In this document: positions 6,432-12,900 of the stretch, in pieces
Layout: the number at the start of each line of letters is the position of its first letter
How positions within the stretch are numbered: the first letter of the stretch is position 1
Assembly (NCBI GenBank): GCA_030668345.1
Contig: DAOUUD010000032.1
Span: 1 to 12,900, forward strand
From: Candidatus Cloacimonadota bacterium
GTDB taxonomy: Bacteria; Cloacimonadota; Cloacimonadia; Cloacimonadales; TCS61
Direction of reading: 5' to 3'
DNA length: 12,900 bases
The notes under the pieces: generated by a model
What the model was told of the DNA's origin: nothing
Database searches by the model: none
What the model saw: only the letters and a program-made list of their open reading frames with translations
Program-made: the position numbers and the translations under genes

Positions 6432-8384
6432 TTACAAATAAGAATAAATTTTAACCATATTGAGAATCTGCTCATCTGTAAGATTTTTCTGTTGAGCTGC
6501 GCTCGATGGACAAACACTGATGCAAGCTCCACATCCCTCGCAAAGGACATCATTTACGGTAGCTATTTTCTTAATCTCATCCAACTCTCGGGCACCATAA
6601 GGACAGGTAGAAACACAGATACCGCATCCTGAACAGAGTTCTTCATTGACAATTGCTACTATAGGTGAGTGCGAAATCTCATCATTGGAAAGTAAAGCCA
6701 GAACTTTTGCTGCTGCTGCCGATGCCTGAGAAACCGTATCCGGAATATCTTTTGGTCCTTGAGCAGTTCCAGCAAGATAAAAACCTGATTGCAAACTTTC
6801 TACAGGTCTTAGTTTGGGATGAGCTTCGATCAAAAACCCATTTTCATCTGTATTTAATTTGAGATTACTTATCACTTTTTCCGCACTATTATTGGGTTTA
6901 ATTCCCATTGCCAGAACAACCATATCTGCTTTTATTTCTATTTTTTTGCTGGTTAGTGTATCTATTCCGTGAACTATCATTTTGTCAGCTTCTTTATAAA
7001 TTCGTGCGACTTTCCCTCTGAAATAAACTATTCCATCCTCGGAAACTGCCTGTTGAACAAATTCTTCGTAGCGTTTTCCGCCGGAACGAATATCGATATA
7101 GAAAATATAAGGCTGACCATCATGAACCTTATGTTTATATAATTTTGCGTGTTTTATTGTATACATACAACAAATTCTGGAACAATACGGCAAATGTCTT
7201 TCCGGATCCCGGGAACCTGAACACTGGATGAACACTATCTCTTTGGGAACTTTTCCGTCAGAAGGACGATGCATCTCACCACCTGTGGGTCCGGTAGCTG
7301 AGAGGATCCTTTCAAACTGCAGACCATCAAGTACATCAGGATATTTTCCATATCCGTATTCAGCCATATTTTCCACAGGATATAGATCAAATCCGGTTGC
7401 CACGATCACTGCCCCGATTTCTTCTTCAAAATACTCCGGTTTCTTATCATAATCAATTGCATCAGGTTCACAGGCATCGCTGCACTTGGTACAGGCAATC
7501 GGGTTAAATCCCAGGCAGTTTTCAGTATCGATAGTAAATGTAGCAGGAATTGATTGCGGGAAAGGAATATAAATAGCTTTCCTCCAGCTCATTCCTTCAT
7601 CATATTCACTGGGAACTACAACCGGGCAGACAGGAGTACAGTCATCACATATAGTGCATTTATCAGGGTCAACGTATTGAGGTTTCCTTTTAATATTTAC
7701 TTTGAAATTACCAACAAAGCCTTCGATAGATTCTACTTCACTATTTGCAAATAATTTAATATTTTTATGTTTATTTACAGCCACCATTTTGGGAGTCATA
7801 ATACATTGTGAACAGTCCAGTGTAGGGAAAGTTTCGGAAAGCTGGATCATGTGACCGCCAATAGATGGTTCCTTTTCAACAAGAATCACTTCATAGCCAC
7901 CATCAGCAATATCGAGGGCAGCTTGAATTCCAGCAATTCCACCTCCAATAATTAAAACTCTTTTCGTTAGAGGTGCAGAAATAGGAATAAGAGATTCATT
8001 AAGTTTAAGTTTTTCGACGGCTGTTTTAATGATCAAATTCGCTTTTCTGGTAGCTTCTTCAATATCGTCGTGAACCCAACTGCATTGTTCTCGAATATTT
8101 GCTATTTCAAGCTGATGCCTGTTAATATTCATTTCATCCAGGGCATCCTGGAAAGTAGTTTCGTGTAGCGTGGGAGAACAAGCTGCCACCACAACACCGT
8201 CAAGTTTATGTTCAACAATAGTATCTCTTATAAGTTTTTGTCCCGGTTCAGAACACATAAAAATATAATTTTCAATATAGGCAACACCCGGATATTCAGC
8301 AAGTTCTTCGGTTAATTTTTCAACATCAATAGTGCCTTTAATATTTATACCACAATGGCAAATAAAAACTCCGATTCTTTTCAT
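6432..8384 (-). CDS. hdrA: Heterodisulfide reductase-like subunit A, full-length
   Basis: FAD-containing core of the Hdr complex and the flavin-bifurcating subunit in methanogens; 650 residues. Domains in order: the N-terminal HdrA domain (1-130) with CHCG at 10-12, C69-S-P and REQCSW near 98-103; a Rossmann FAD loop GGGIAG (147-152); the LDCSQC motif (189-194); an inserted two-cluster ferredoxin region (Cys 243, 246, 249, 253 and Cys 290, 298, 301, 305); the HdrA signature cysteines 388, 401, 405, 406, with the spacing that binds the flavin-proximal cluster in methanogen HdrA; and a C-terminal 2x[4Fe-4S] ferredoxin (Cys 584, 587, 590, 594 and 615, 618, 621, 625). A clear AGAGGAT lies upstream of the start. 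mvhD follows after 16 bases, the usual partner arrangement. Confidence 0.94.
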   Translation of the reverse strand: MKRIGVFICHCGINIKGTIDVEKLTEELAEYPGVAYIENYIFMCSEPGQKLIRDTIVEHKLDGVVVAACSPTLHETTFQDALDEMNINRHQLEIANIREQCSWVHDDIEEATRKANLIIKTAVEKLKLNESLIPISAPLTKRVLIIGGGIAGIQAALDIADGGYEVILVEKEPSIGGHMIQLSETFPTLDCSQCIMTPKMVAVNKHKNIKLFANSEVESIEGFVGNFKVNIKRKPQYVDPDKCTICDDCTPVCPVVVPSEYDEGMSWRKAIYIPFPQSIPATFTIDTENCLGFNPIACTKCSDACEPDAIDYDKKPEYFEEEIGAVIVATGFDLYPVENMAEYGYGKYPDVLDGLQFERILSATGPTGGEMHRPSDGKVPKEIVFIQCSGSRDPERHLPYCSRICCMYTIKHAKLYKHKVHDGQPYIFYIDIRSGGKRYEEFVQQAVSEDGIVYFRGKVARIYKEADKMIVHGIDTLTSKKIEIKADMVVLAMGIKPNNSAEKVISNLKLNTDENGFLIEAHPKLRPVESLQSGFYLAGTAQGPKDIPDTVSQASAAAAKVLALLSNDEISHSPIVAIVNEELCSGCGICVSTCPYGARELDEIKKIATVNDVLCEGCGACISVCPSSAAQQKNLTDEQILNMVKIYSYL

Positions 8385-8419
8385 TACAATCCTCTATATT
8401 ATAGTAGATTCATACGAAT

Positions 8420-9298
8420 TTATATTAAACGCTTTTCTTTCAATATTGGCCGGGGATCTACATAGTGCATCTTGCTCCAGCTCTTATCCCATCCTCCTCC
8501 CAGAGCAACGGACATAAGTTCTGTAAAATAAAAAACCGGCATCGTCTCAAATTCTATGAATTCCTCTGCTGTTTCCTTTTGTCTTTGATCCAGGTTGAAA
8601 GCACACAGGGGACAACTTGTTACAAGTGCTTCACATCCTGCCCTTCTGGCAGAATTTATTATTTCATAAGTTCTTTTAATTGTAACATCTTTTTTGGTTA
8701 TGGTTTGATATGCTCCGCAGCATTCCAGACGATATGGGAAGGCAATGCTTTCGGCTCCAAGAGAAGAAAAAAGGTCTTCGATAATGCTAGGATCTTCAAA
8801 ATCATCGATGGCAAACTCTTTGGGTCTTACTAACAGGCATCCGTAATATCCACCTATTTTTAGTGAGGATAAAGGTTTTTTTACTTTTTCTTTAATCTTA
8901 TCAAAAGTGATTCTGTCTTTGAGAACAGTTAATAAATGAACAATATCAACAGTGCCTTCATAGAGAATGTTCTCTTTATACATAAGGTCATTAACTTTAT
9001 TCAGATGTTCTTCATCTTCGGTAATGAATTTTTTTGCTCTTTGCAGTGTATTATAACACATACTGCAAAGAACAACCAACTCATTCAGATTTTGTTCTTC
9101 TGCCCTTAACAGATTTCGAATGGAAGCCAATTGGAGCATCAGATCATCAGTTGTCATAGAAAACACAGTCCCGCAGCAGACCCAATCTTTCATCTCATTG
9201 AGTTGATAACCCAGGATTTCCATAACTTTAATAGCAGAATCTTCAAAGTTCTCTGCATTTGCTTTTAAAGTACAGCCGGGATAGTATGGTAAGTTCAT
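8420..9298 (-). CDS. hdrB: Heterodisulfide reductase-like subunit B
   Basis: Likely catalytic subunit of the Hdr module, 292 residues. It has two CCG cysteine-rich domains, the motif that binds noncubane [4Fe-4S] clusters in methanogen HdrB. Domain 1 has Cys 9, Cys 41-42 and Cys 78/81 (spacing C-X31-CC-X35-C-X2-C). Domain 2 has Cys 154, Cys 193-194 and Cys 229/232 (C-X38-CC-X34-C-X2-C). Both sets are complete, so a disulfide-reducing site is chemically possible. In bacteria the true substrate of such proteins is usually unknown, and CoM-S-S-CoB is not expected here. The start has a good GAGGA site just upstream. HdrA begins 35 bases after its stop. Confidence 0.93.
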   Translation of the reverse strand: MNLPYYPGCTLKANAENFEDSAIKVMEILGYQLNEMKDWVCCGTVFSMTTDDLMLQLASIRNLLRAEEQNLNELVVLCSMCYNTLQRAKKFITEDEEHLNKVNDLMYKENILYEGTVDIVHLLTVLKDRITFDKIKEKVKKPLSSLKIGGYYGCLLVRPKEFAIDDFEDPSIIEDLFSSLGAESIAFPYRLECCGAYQTITKKDVTIKRTYEIINSARRAGCEALVTSCPLCAFNLDQRQKETAEEFIEFETMPVFYFTELMSVALGGGWDKSWSKMHYVDPRPILKEKRLI

Positions 9299-9329
9299 TA
9301 ATTTTCCTCAAATATTATTTTTAATATTT

Positions 9330-9737
9330 CTATCCAGTCAGTTTTCTGAATGCACCCACAAGAGCAATAGGAGGTAAATCTTTCAGGTCTTCTGTCTCTA
9401 TCTTGTTTGGGTCAAGAGTTCCGACTCTTTTTCTTAAATTAATGGAACGGAGCGCTTCCATAACCTTAGCAACTTCTATACCTTTGGGGCATCTGGTGGA
9501 ACATTGCAGGCAGGCAGAGCATATCCATATAGTTTTGGAATTTATAAGATCTTCGGTTGCGCCAAATTGTGCAAGACGCATAACTTGATTTGGCATAATA
9601 TCCATATATTCAACAACAGGACATCCGGCTGAACATGTTCCACATTGATAACAATCAAAAACATTTTGTCCTGAAAGTTCTTCTATCTTTCCTACTAGTT
9701 CATTTCTTACAATGTTCCGTGATATTTCGTAACTCAT
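9330..9737 (-). CDS. hdrC: Heterodisulfide reductase-like subunit C
   Basis: Small iron-sulfur protein of 135 residues that carries electrons between HdrA and HdrB in Hdr complexes. It has two four-cysteine ferredoxin motifs, CYQCGTCSAGCP (Cys 29, 32, 35, 39) and CSACLQCSTRCP (Cys 73, 76, 79, 83), each expected to bind a [4Fe-4S] cluster. No membrane helix is visible, so it is the soluble type rather than a DsrM/HdrE-linked form. The Shine-Dalgarno AAGGA lies within the last codons of korC, 7 bases before ATG, and only 3 bases separate the genes. HdrB follows after 31 bases. The direct junction with korC suggests that KOR and Hdr work in the same electron chain. Confidence 0.93.
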   Translation of the reverse strand: MSYEISRNIVRNELVGKIEELSGQNVFDCYQCGTCSAGCPVVEYMDIMPNQVMRLAQFGATEDLINSKTIWICSACLQCSTRCPKGIEVAKVMEALRSINLRKRVGTLDPNKIETEDLKDLPPIALVGAFRKLTG

Positions 9738-9740
9738 AAT

Positions 9741-10271
9741 TTATTCCTTATAATAATCGTATCCTTTTTGGAATGCTTTTAGGTTGAGTTTAATAAATCT
9801 TTCCGGTACAGAATCTGCAACCGCCTTTTCCATTCCTTCTTTTGAAACCAGCTTGGTAGCAGCAGTGAAAAATCCTAACATTACAACATTAGCAAAAACT
9901 CTATTTCCCAATTCTTCAGCAAGCCTGGTGGAAGGAATAGAGAAACTTTTTATTTTTCCACGAATAGGTTTTGACTTTACCAGATCCTCATCTATCAAAA
10001 GTGTCCCTTTATCACTTAATTCCGGTTCAAACATATCATAACCTTCCTGGGACATTGCAACAAGGACATCTGAAACAGTAACATACGGATACAGAACTTT
10101 GGTGTCCGACAATAATACCTGCGAGCTACATGCTCCACCTCTTGCTTCAGGTCCAAATGCTTGATTCATAGTAGAAAATTTATTGTCATAAATTGAGGCA
10201 CCCTTTCCCACAATAATTCCTGACCTGATAATACCTTGTCCGCCATAACCGGCAAATCTAATCTCTGCCAC
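9741..10271 (-). CDS. korC: 2-oxoacid:ferredoxin oxidoreductase, gamma subunit (GTG start)
   Basis: Gamma subunit of the KOR complex, about 176 residues, a pyruvate/ketoisovalerate oxidoreductase catalytic-domain protein that contributes to the CoA-binding part of the complex. Signature motifs are FAGYGGQG close to the N-terminus and FGPEARGGACSSQVL about 35-40 residues later, both diagnostic of the family. An ATG ten codons upstream (10301) would add residues with no family counterpart. The GTG at 10269-10271 sits 5 bases after a perfect GGAGG (10277-10281), and the protein then begins at the usual point just before the glycine-rich loop, so GTG is my choice. It overlaps the end of the degenerate beta gene by 14 bases. 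HdrC starts 3 bases after its stop. Confidence 0.92.
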   Translation of the reverse strand: MAEIRFAGYGGQGIIRSGIIVGKGASIYDNKFSTMNQAFGPEARGGACSSQVLLSDTKVLYPYVTVSDVLVAMSQEGYDMFEPELSDKGTLLIDEDLVKSKPIRGKIKSFSIPSTRLAEELGNRVFANVVMLGFFTAATKLVSKEGMEKAVADSVPERFIKLNLKAFQKGYDYYKE

Positions 10272-11055
10272 TATGTCCTCCAAGTGGGATAAATTTATCA
10301 CCTAATATTTTACCAAGTTGAGCATTATAAGTATCAATAAATGGAGATTTTTCCTTATCTGTAAACTCGCCTGTTATAATTTTTTCTTCAGAAGTTATTT
10401 CCACATTTCGAGTGTCTTCATTATTTTTAGTTACAGAATTTTTGTAATAAAAATCTAATAATTCAGAATCAATTTGATTAATATCTTTATAGAAATTCGG
10501 ACCGGGCGACAGAACTTCGATCACAGAGAACCCTCTTTTAAGTAAAGCATTAGCTATTGAATTCGTAAGTTCATTGGTATGCATCGCCGTCCATCTGGCT
10601 GTAAATACTGCGCCACAGGAGTTTGCAAGATGCGGAGCATTAAATGGTTTCTCAAAGGTTGAAAAAGCAGAAAATCCGCCTGTCCCGTGAAATTTTTTTC
10701 CTGTTTCACTGGGAGAAGAAACCGAGGGAGCTGGTGTTTCGGCTATTTCTTTATAAACAAAGTTATTCACGCAAATAACGAGCATTTCCATATTTCTTCT
10801 TCCTGAATGAACAAGATGATTTCCACCTAGAGTCATTAAGTCACCGATAAAGGCTACTACTTTTAGATCAGGGTTTCCCAGCTTTAATCCGGTTCCAAAA
10901 GCAATGGCTCTGCCGCGAGTTACGTGGAAGAAATCAACTCCCAAATCTTTTATGATTTCAGGTTCAAATGGGATATCCGAGACAACTACTATGTTAGATA
11001 GTTCAACCCCCGACTTTTTAATTCCGTTTGCAAAAGCAGTTATAATTGGGTTCAT
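10258..11055 (-). CDS. Degenerate 2-oxoacid oxidoreductase beta-like subunit (cluster cysteines and ThDP motif lost)
   Basis: A 265-residue paralog of the KOR beta subunit. Homology to the upstream korB is plain: HGRA-like TRGRAIAFGTG (46-56), GGNHLVHSGRRN (77-88), ICVNNFVY (94-101), ARWTAMHTNELTNSIANAL (153-171) and GFSVIEVLSP (175-184). The catalytic features are missing. The GDGD of the ThDP/Mg site is shortened by two residues to GD (71-72). The TGGQ-APTT segment has become ETPAPSVSS. The protein starts after the position of the CPGCG motif, the third cysteine region reads SDIPFEPE, and the fourth cysteine is glycine (SPGP, 183-186). An in-frame stop four codons upstream of the ATG leaves no room for a cysteine-bearing N-terminus. 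The start overlaps the korA stop as ATGA. A GGAGG 15 bases upstream is too far for an ideal ribosome site, which suggests coupled translation. Likely a structural or regulatory beta subunit; that role is inference. Confidence 0.87.
   Translation of the reverse strand: MNPIITAFANGIKKSGVELSNIVVVSDIPFEPEIIKDLGVDFFHVTRGRAIAFGTGLKLGNPDLKVVAFIGDLMTLGGNHLVHSGRRNMEMLVICVNNFVYKEIAETPAPSVSSPSETGKKFHGTGGFSAFSTFEKPFNAPHLANSCGAVFTARWTAMHTNELTNSIANALLKRGFSVIEVLSPGPNFYKDINQIDSELLDFYYKNSVTKNNEDTRNVEITSEEKIITGEFTDKEKSPFIDTYNAQLGKILGDKFIPLGGHSGRD
10277..10281 (-). promoter_or_regulatory. Shine-Dalgarno site of korC inside the upstream gene
   Basis: Reading the minus strand gives GGAGGACATAGTG: a full GGAGG, 5 bases of spacing, then GTG. 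The same bases encode the C-terminal Gly-Gly-His-Ser of the degenerate beta-like subunit. This site decides the GTG start of korC over the upstream ATG and suggests coupling of the two genes. Confidence 0.8.
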
Positions 11056-12305
11056 TTGTTTAATTTACAACCTCCTTCAAAAACAAATTTTTCAAGTCGT
11101 GTTTTCCATTCGATAACTTTTCTTATTTTCTTCTTTTCCTTAACTGCATATTCGATTGCCTCTGCTATATCATCAGGATTATGAACTCCTGCTCCTCCGT
11201 GAGGAACAAGTACAACATTTGCTTGTCCATGACTACATCTTTCAACCTCAAAAACGATTTGACCATAATTTATTTCAGGAACCACAAATGCTTTTACTTT
11301 GGAAGCGAGTTCATTTATTTTTTTATCCGGAAAGGGCCAGACTGTTATCAGACGAAGGCTACCTACTTTTATACCTTTTTCTCTCGCTTTTTCAATTCCT
11401 CTTACAGCAACGCGATATGATATTCCATAAGAGACTACAACAACGTCAGCATCATCTAATCCTTCTTCATTCAATTCAATAATCTTATCTGCATTGAGCC
11501 GTATTTTATCTACCAACCTTCTTGTAGGTAACTTTTGTCTTTTGCCTTTTTCCATTTGATTTTTTATCGGATACCCTTTTTCATCGTGAACAAGCCCTGT
11601 GATATACAAGTTGTAGCCATCACCTGCTTTTACCATTTTAGGTACAAGGTCTTGATCCGGTTTGAATGGCAGGTATTTTTCTTTGGGGCCATCATAAAAT
11701 CTTCGTGGCTCAATTTCAATCTCTTCAGCCGGAGGAATCACTACTTTTTCAGACATATGCCCCACGCATTCATCAGCCATTATCATAACAGGACAACGAT
11801 ACTTTTCTGAAAGGTTGAATGCTTTAATTGTGTAATCAAATAATTCTTGTGGGGAATCGGGAGAGATGGCAATAACTTCATAATCTCCGTGTGACCCCCA
11901 TCTTGACTGCATCATATCTGCCTGACCTGTTTTGGTAGGAACTCCGGTGGAAGGTCCACCTCGCTGGATATTAAGTATAACAAAAGGAGCTTCTATCATT
12001 GCACCCAATCCGATAGCTTCCATCATCAGTGAGTAGCCGGGTCCCGATGTAATAGTCATTGTTTTTACTCCGGACCAACTTGCACCCATCACAGAGGCAA
12101 TAGAAGCCAGCTCATCTTCCATTTGAATAAACACAGCACCGGCTTTGGGAGCAATTCGTGCAAAGGTTTCTGCTGCTTCGGTTGAGGGAGTAATAGGATA
12201 GCCACCAATAAATCTGCATCCGGCAGCTAAAGCACCATAACCGGACGCCACATCACCATCCATGTAATAAGTTCCTGAATTTACATCTCTTGGATTTGCT
12301 TTCAT
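11052..12305 (-). CDS. korA: 2-oxoacid:ferredoxin oxidoreductase, alpha subunit
   Basis: Alpha subunit of the same oxidoreductase, supplying the pyrimidine-binding side of the ThDP site and much of the 2-oxoacid pocket. About 417 residues. Visible family motifs are YPITPST near residues 36-42, the acidic MEDELASI near 62-69 (candidate ThDP-activating glutamate), TSGPG at 86-90, QRGGPSTGVPTKTGQ near 114-128, and then RWGSHGD, which is typical of KorA-type rather than pyruvate-type enzymes. An upstream in-frame ATG at 12333-12335 would overlap korB by over 30 bases. I prefer ATG 12303-12305, which forms an ATGA overlap with the korB stop and lies 8 bases after a weak AAGG. Its own stop overlaps the next start as ATGA (11052-11055). 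There is no fused gamma domain; gamma is encoded separately downstream. Confidence 0.94.
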   Translation of the reverse strand: MKANPRDVNSGTYYMDGDVASGYGALAAGCRFIGGYPITPSTEAAETFARIAPKAGAVFIQMEDELASIASVMGASWSGVKTMTITSGPGYSLMMEAIGLGAMIEAPFVILNIQRGGPSTGVPTKTGQADMMQSRWGSHGDYEVIAISPDSPQELFDYTIKAFNLSEKYRCPVMIMADECVGHMSEKVVIPPAEEIEIEPRRFYDGPKEKYLPFKPDQDLVPKMVKAGDGYNLYITGLVHDEKGYPIKNQMEKGKRQKLPTRRLVDKIRLNADKIIELNEEGLDDADVVVVSYGISYRVAVRGIEKAREKGIKVGSLRLITVWPFPDKKINELASKVKAFVVPEINYGQIVFEVERCSHGQANVVLVPHGGAGVHNPDDIAEAIEYAVKEKKKIRKVIEWKTRLEKFVFEGGCKLNK

Positions 12306-12900
12306 TTTTCGACCTTTTTTGTTTCGGAAAGCCACTTATTATATGAGTCCATATAGGTAGGTCTTTCCCTATCAACAAACTTACCGACAATGATCTTTGT
12401 TTGAAATCCAATATCAAGATTTTTTGTATCTTCCCCGTGTCTTATCTCTGTATTATCATGATAAAATTTCATCATATCAAGTCCATCACCAAGCCGGTTA
12501 ATTCTTGAATAGTACATTGCACAGGGAGAAATAACTTCAATCACAGAAAAGCCGGGTTTCTTTAATGCTTCGGCAATGGAATTTGTGAGCCTACGAACAT
12601 GAAGAGCTGTCCATCTTGCCACATATACGGCTCCGGATGAGTCTGCCAGGTACGGAATATTGAATGGTGGTTCAACACAACCAAAAGGTGAAGTTGTGGC
12701 ATAAGTTGCAAGTGGAGTGGTTGGTGCTACCTGTCCACCGGTCATTGCATAGATAAAATTATTTACGCAAATTACAAGCATATTAACATTTCTGCGAGCA
12801 GCATGAATAAAATGATTTCCGCCAATCGATATTAAATCTCCATCACCTGAAAAGACGATTACTTTCAGGTCTGGATTAGCAACTTGTATCCCGGTTGCAA
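12302..12900 (-). CDS. korB: 2-oxoacid:ferredoxin oxidoreductase, beta subunit (catalytic; 5' end outside window)
   Basis: Thiamine-diphosphate-binding beta subunit of a 2-oxoacid:ferredoxin oxidoreductase, which decarboxylates a 2-oxoacid with CoA and passes two electrons to ferredoxin. The reading frame is open to the right edge, so only the last 198 residues are visible; the N-terminus, where the family carries a CPGCG cluster motif, is outside. The visible part contains the intact ThDP/Mg motif SGDGDLISIGGNH, followed by VNNFIYAMTGGQ and APTTP, which is typical of active beta subunits. The fourth cluster cysteine is present in the segment VISPCAMYY. The stop TGA overlaps the korA start as ATGA (12302-12305), so translation is probably coupled. 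Whether the substrate is 2-oxoglutarate or another 2-oxoacid cannot be told from the sequence; korB is used in the family sense. An ATG at 12779-12781 is internal, not the start. Confidence 0.92.
   Translation of the reverse strand, partial: ATGIQVANPDLKVIVFSGDGDLISIGGNHFIHAARRNVNMLVICVNNFIYAMTGGQVAPTTPLATYATTSPFGCVEPPFNIPYLADSSGAVYVARWTALHVRRLTNSIAEALKKPGFSVIEVISPCAMYYSRINRLGDGLDMMKFYHDNTEIRHGEDTKNLDIGFQTKIIVGKFVDRERPTYMDSYNKWLSETKKVEK

Noticed and set aside
10258..11055. Calling the second beta-like gene a pseudogene
   Set aside because: The frame is intact with no internal stop or frameshift, the non-catalytic motifs are well kept, and its end contains the ribosome site of korC. A functional non-catalytic protein fits better.
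168..12000. Many plus-strand open frames of 60-140 codons throughout the window
   Set aside because: All lie opposite well-supported minus-strand genes, show no domain motifs, and have compositions expected from antisense reading of Cys/Lys-rich genes.

Overview
The window is a dense, AT-rich, one-directional block of anaerobic redox genes. All 13 coding regions lie on the minus strand, so transcription runs from high to low coordinates. No gap between genes exceeds about 150 bases, and no RNA gene, transposase or CRISPR array is visible. Almost every product is an iron-sulfur or flavin protein of ferredoxin-linked metabolism, which points to a strict anaerobe. The AT-rich composition, the GGTTCAA-type tandem repeats and the gene content would fit an uncultured fermentative or syntrophic bacterium, for example a Cloacimonadota-like member of the FCB group. 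That placement is a guess from general familiarity, not something the sequence proves.

Layout in transcription order: (1) A 2-oxoacid:ferredoxin oxidoreductase (KOR-type) module: a beta subunit cut by the window edge (12900-12302), alpha (12305-11052), a second, degenerate beta-like subunit (11055-10258), and gamma (10271-9741). (2) A heterodisulfide-reductase-like module: HdrC (9737-9330), HdrB (9298-8420) and a full-length HdrA (8384-6432). (3) Two MvhD-type [2Fe-2S] proteins (6415-5993 and 5845-5420), separated by a palindromic repeat element. (4) Two further HdrA-like flavoproteins of different domain make-up (5399-4119 and 3968-2268), separated by a heptanucleotide tandem repeat. (5) Two paralogous FrhB/FdhB-like proteins with HdrC-like C-termini (2254-1085 and 1080 to beyond the left edge).

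Start/stop overlaps (ATGA, or a Shine-Dalgarno inside the preceding gene) link the four KOR genes and HdrC, so KOR and Hdr are probably made together. The simplest reading is that KOR oxidises a 2-oxoacid with CoA to acyl-CoA, CO2 and reduced ferredoxin. An Hdr/MvhD/FrhB flavoprotein assembly would then exchange those electrons with a thiol/disulfide or other acceptor at HdrB and with a nicotinamide or deazaflavin site at the FrhB-like subunits, possibly by flavin-based electron bifurcation or confurcation. The acceptors are not identifiable from this window.

The most unusual features are: a beta-like KOR subunit that has lost the cluster cysteines and the GDG thiamine diphosphate motif yet stays an intact, translationally coupled gene; and a pair of HdrA paralogs whose missing domains complement each other.
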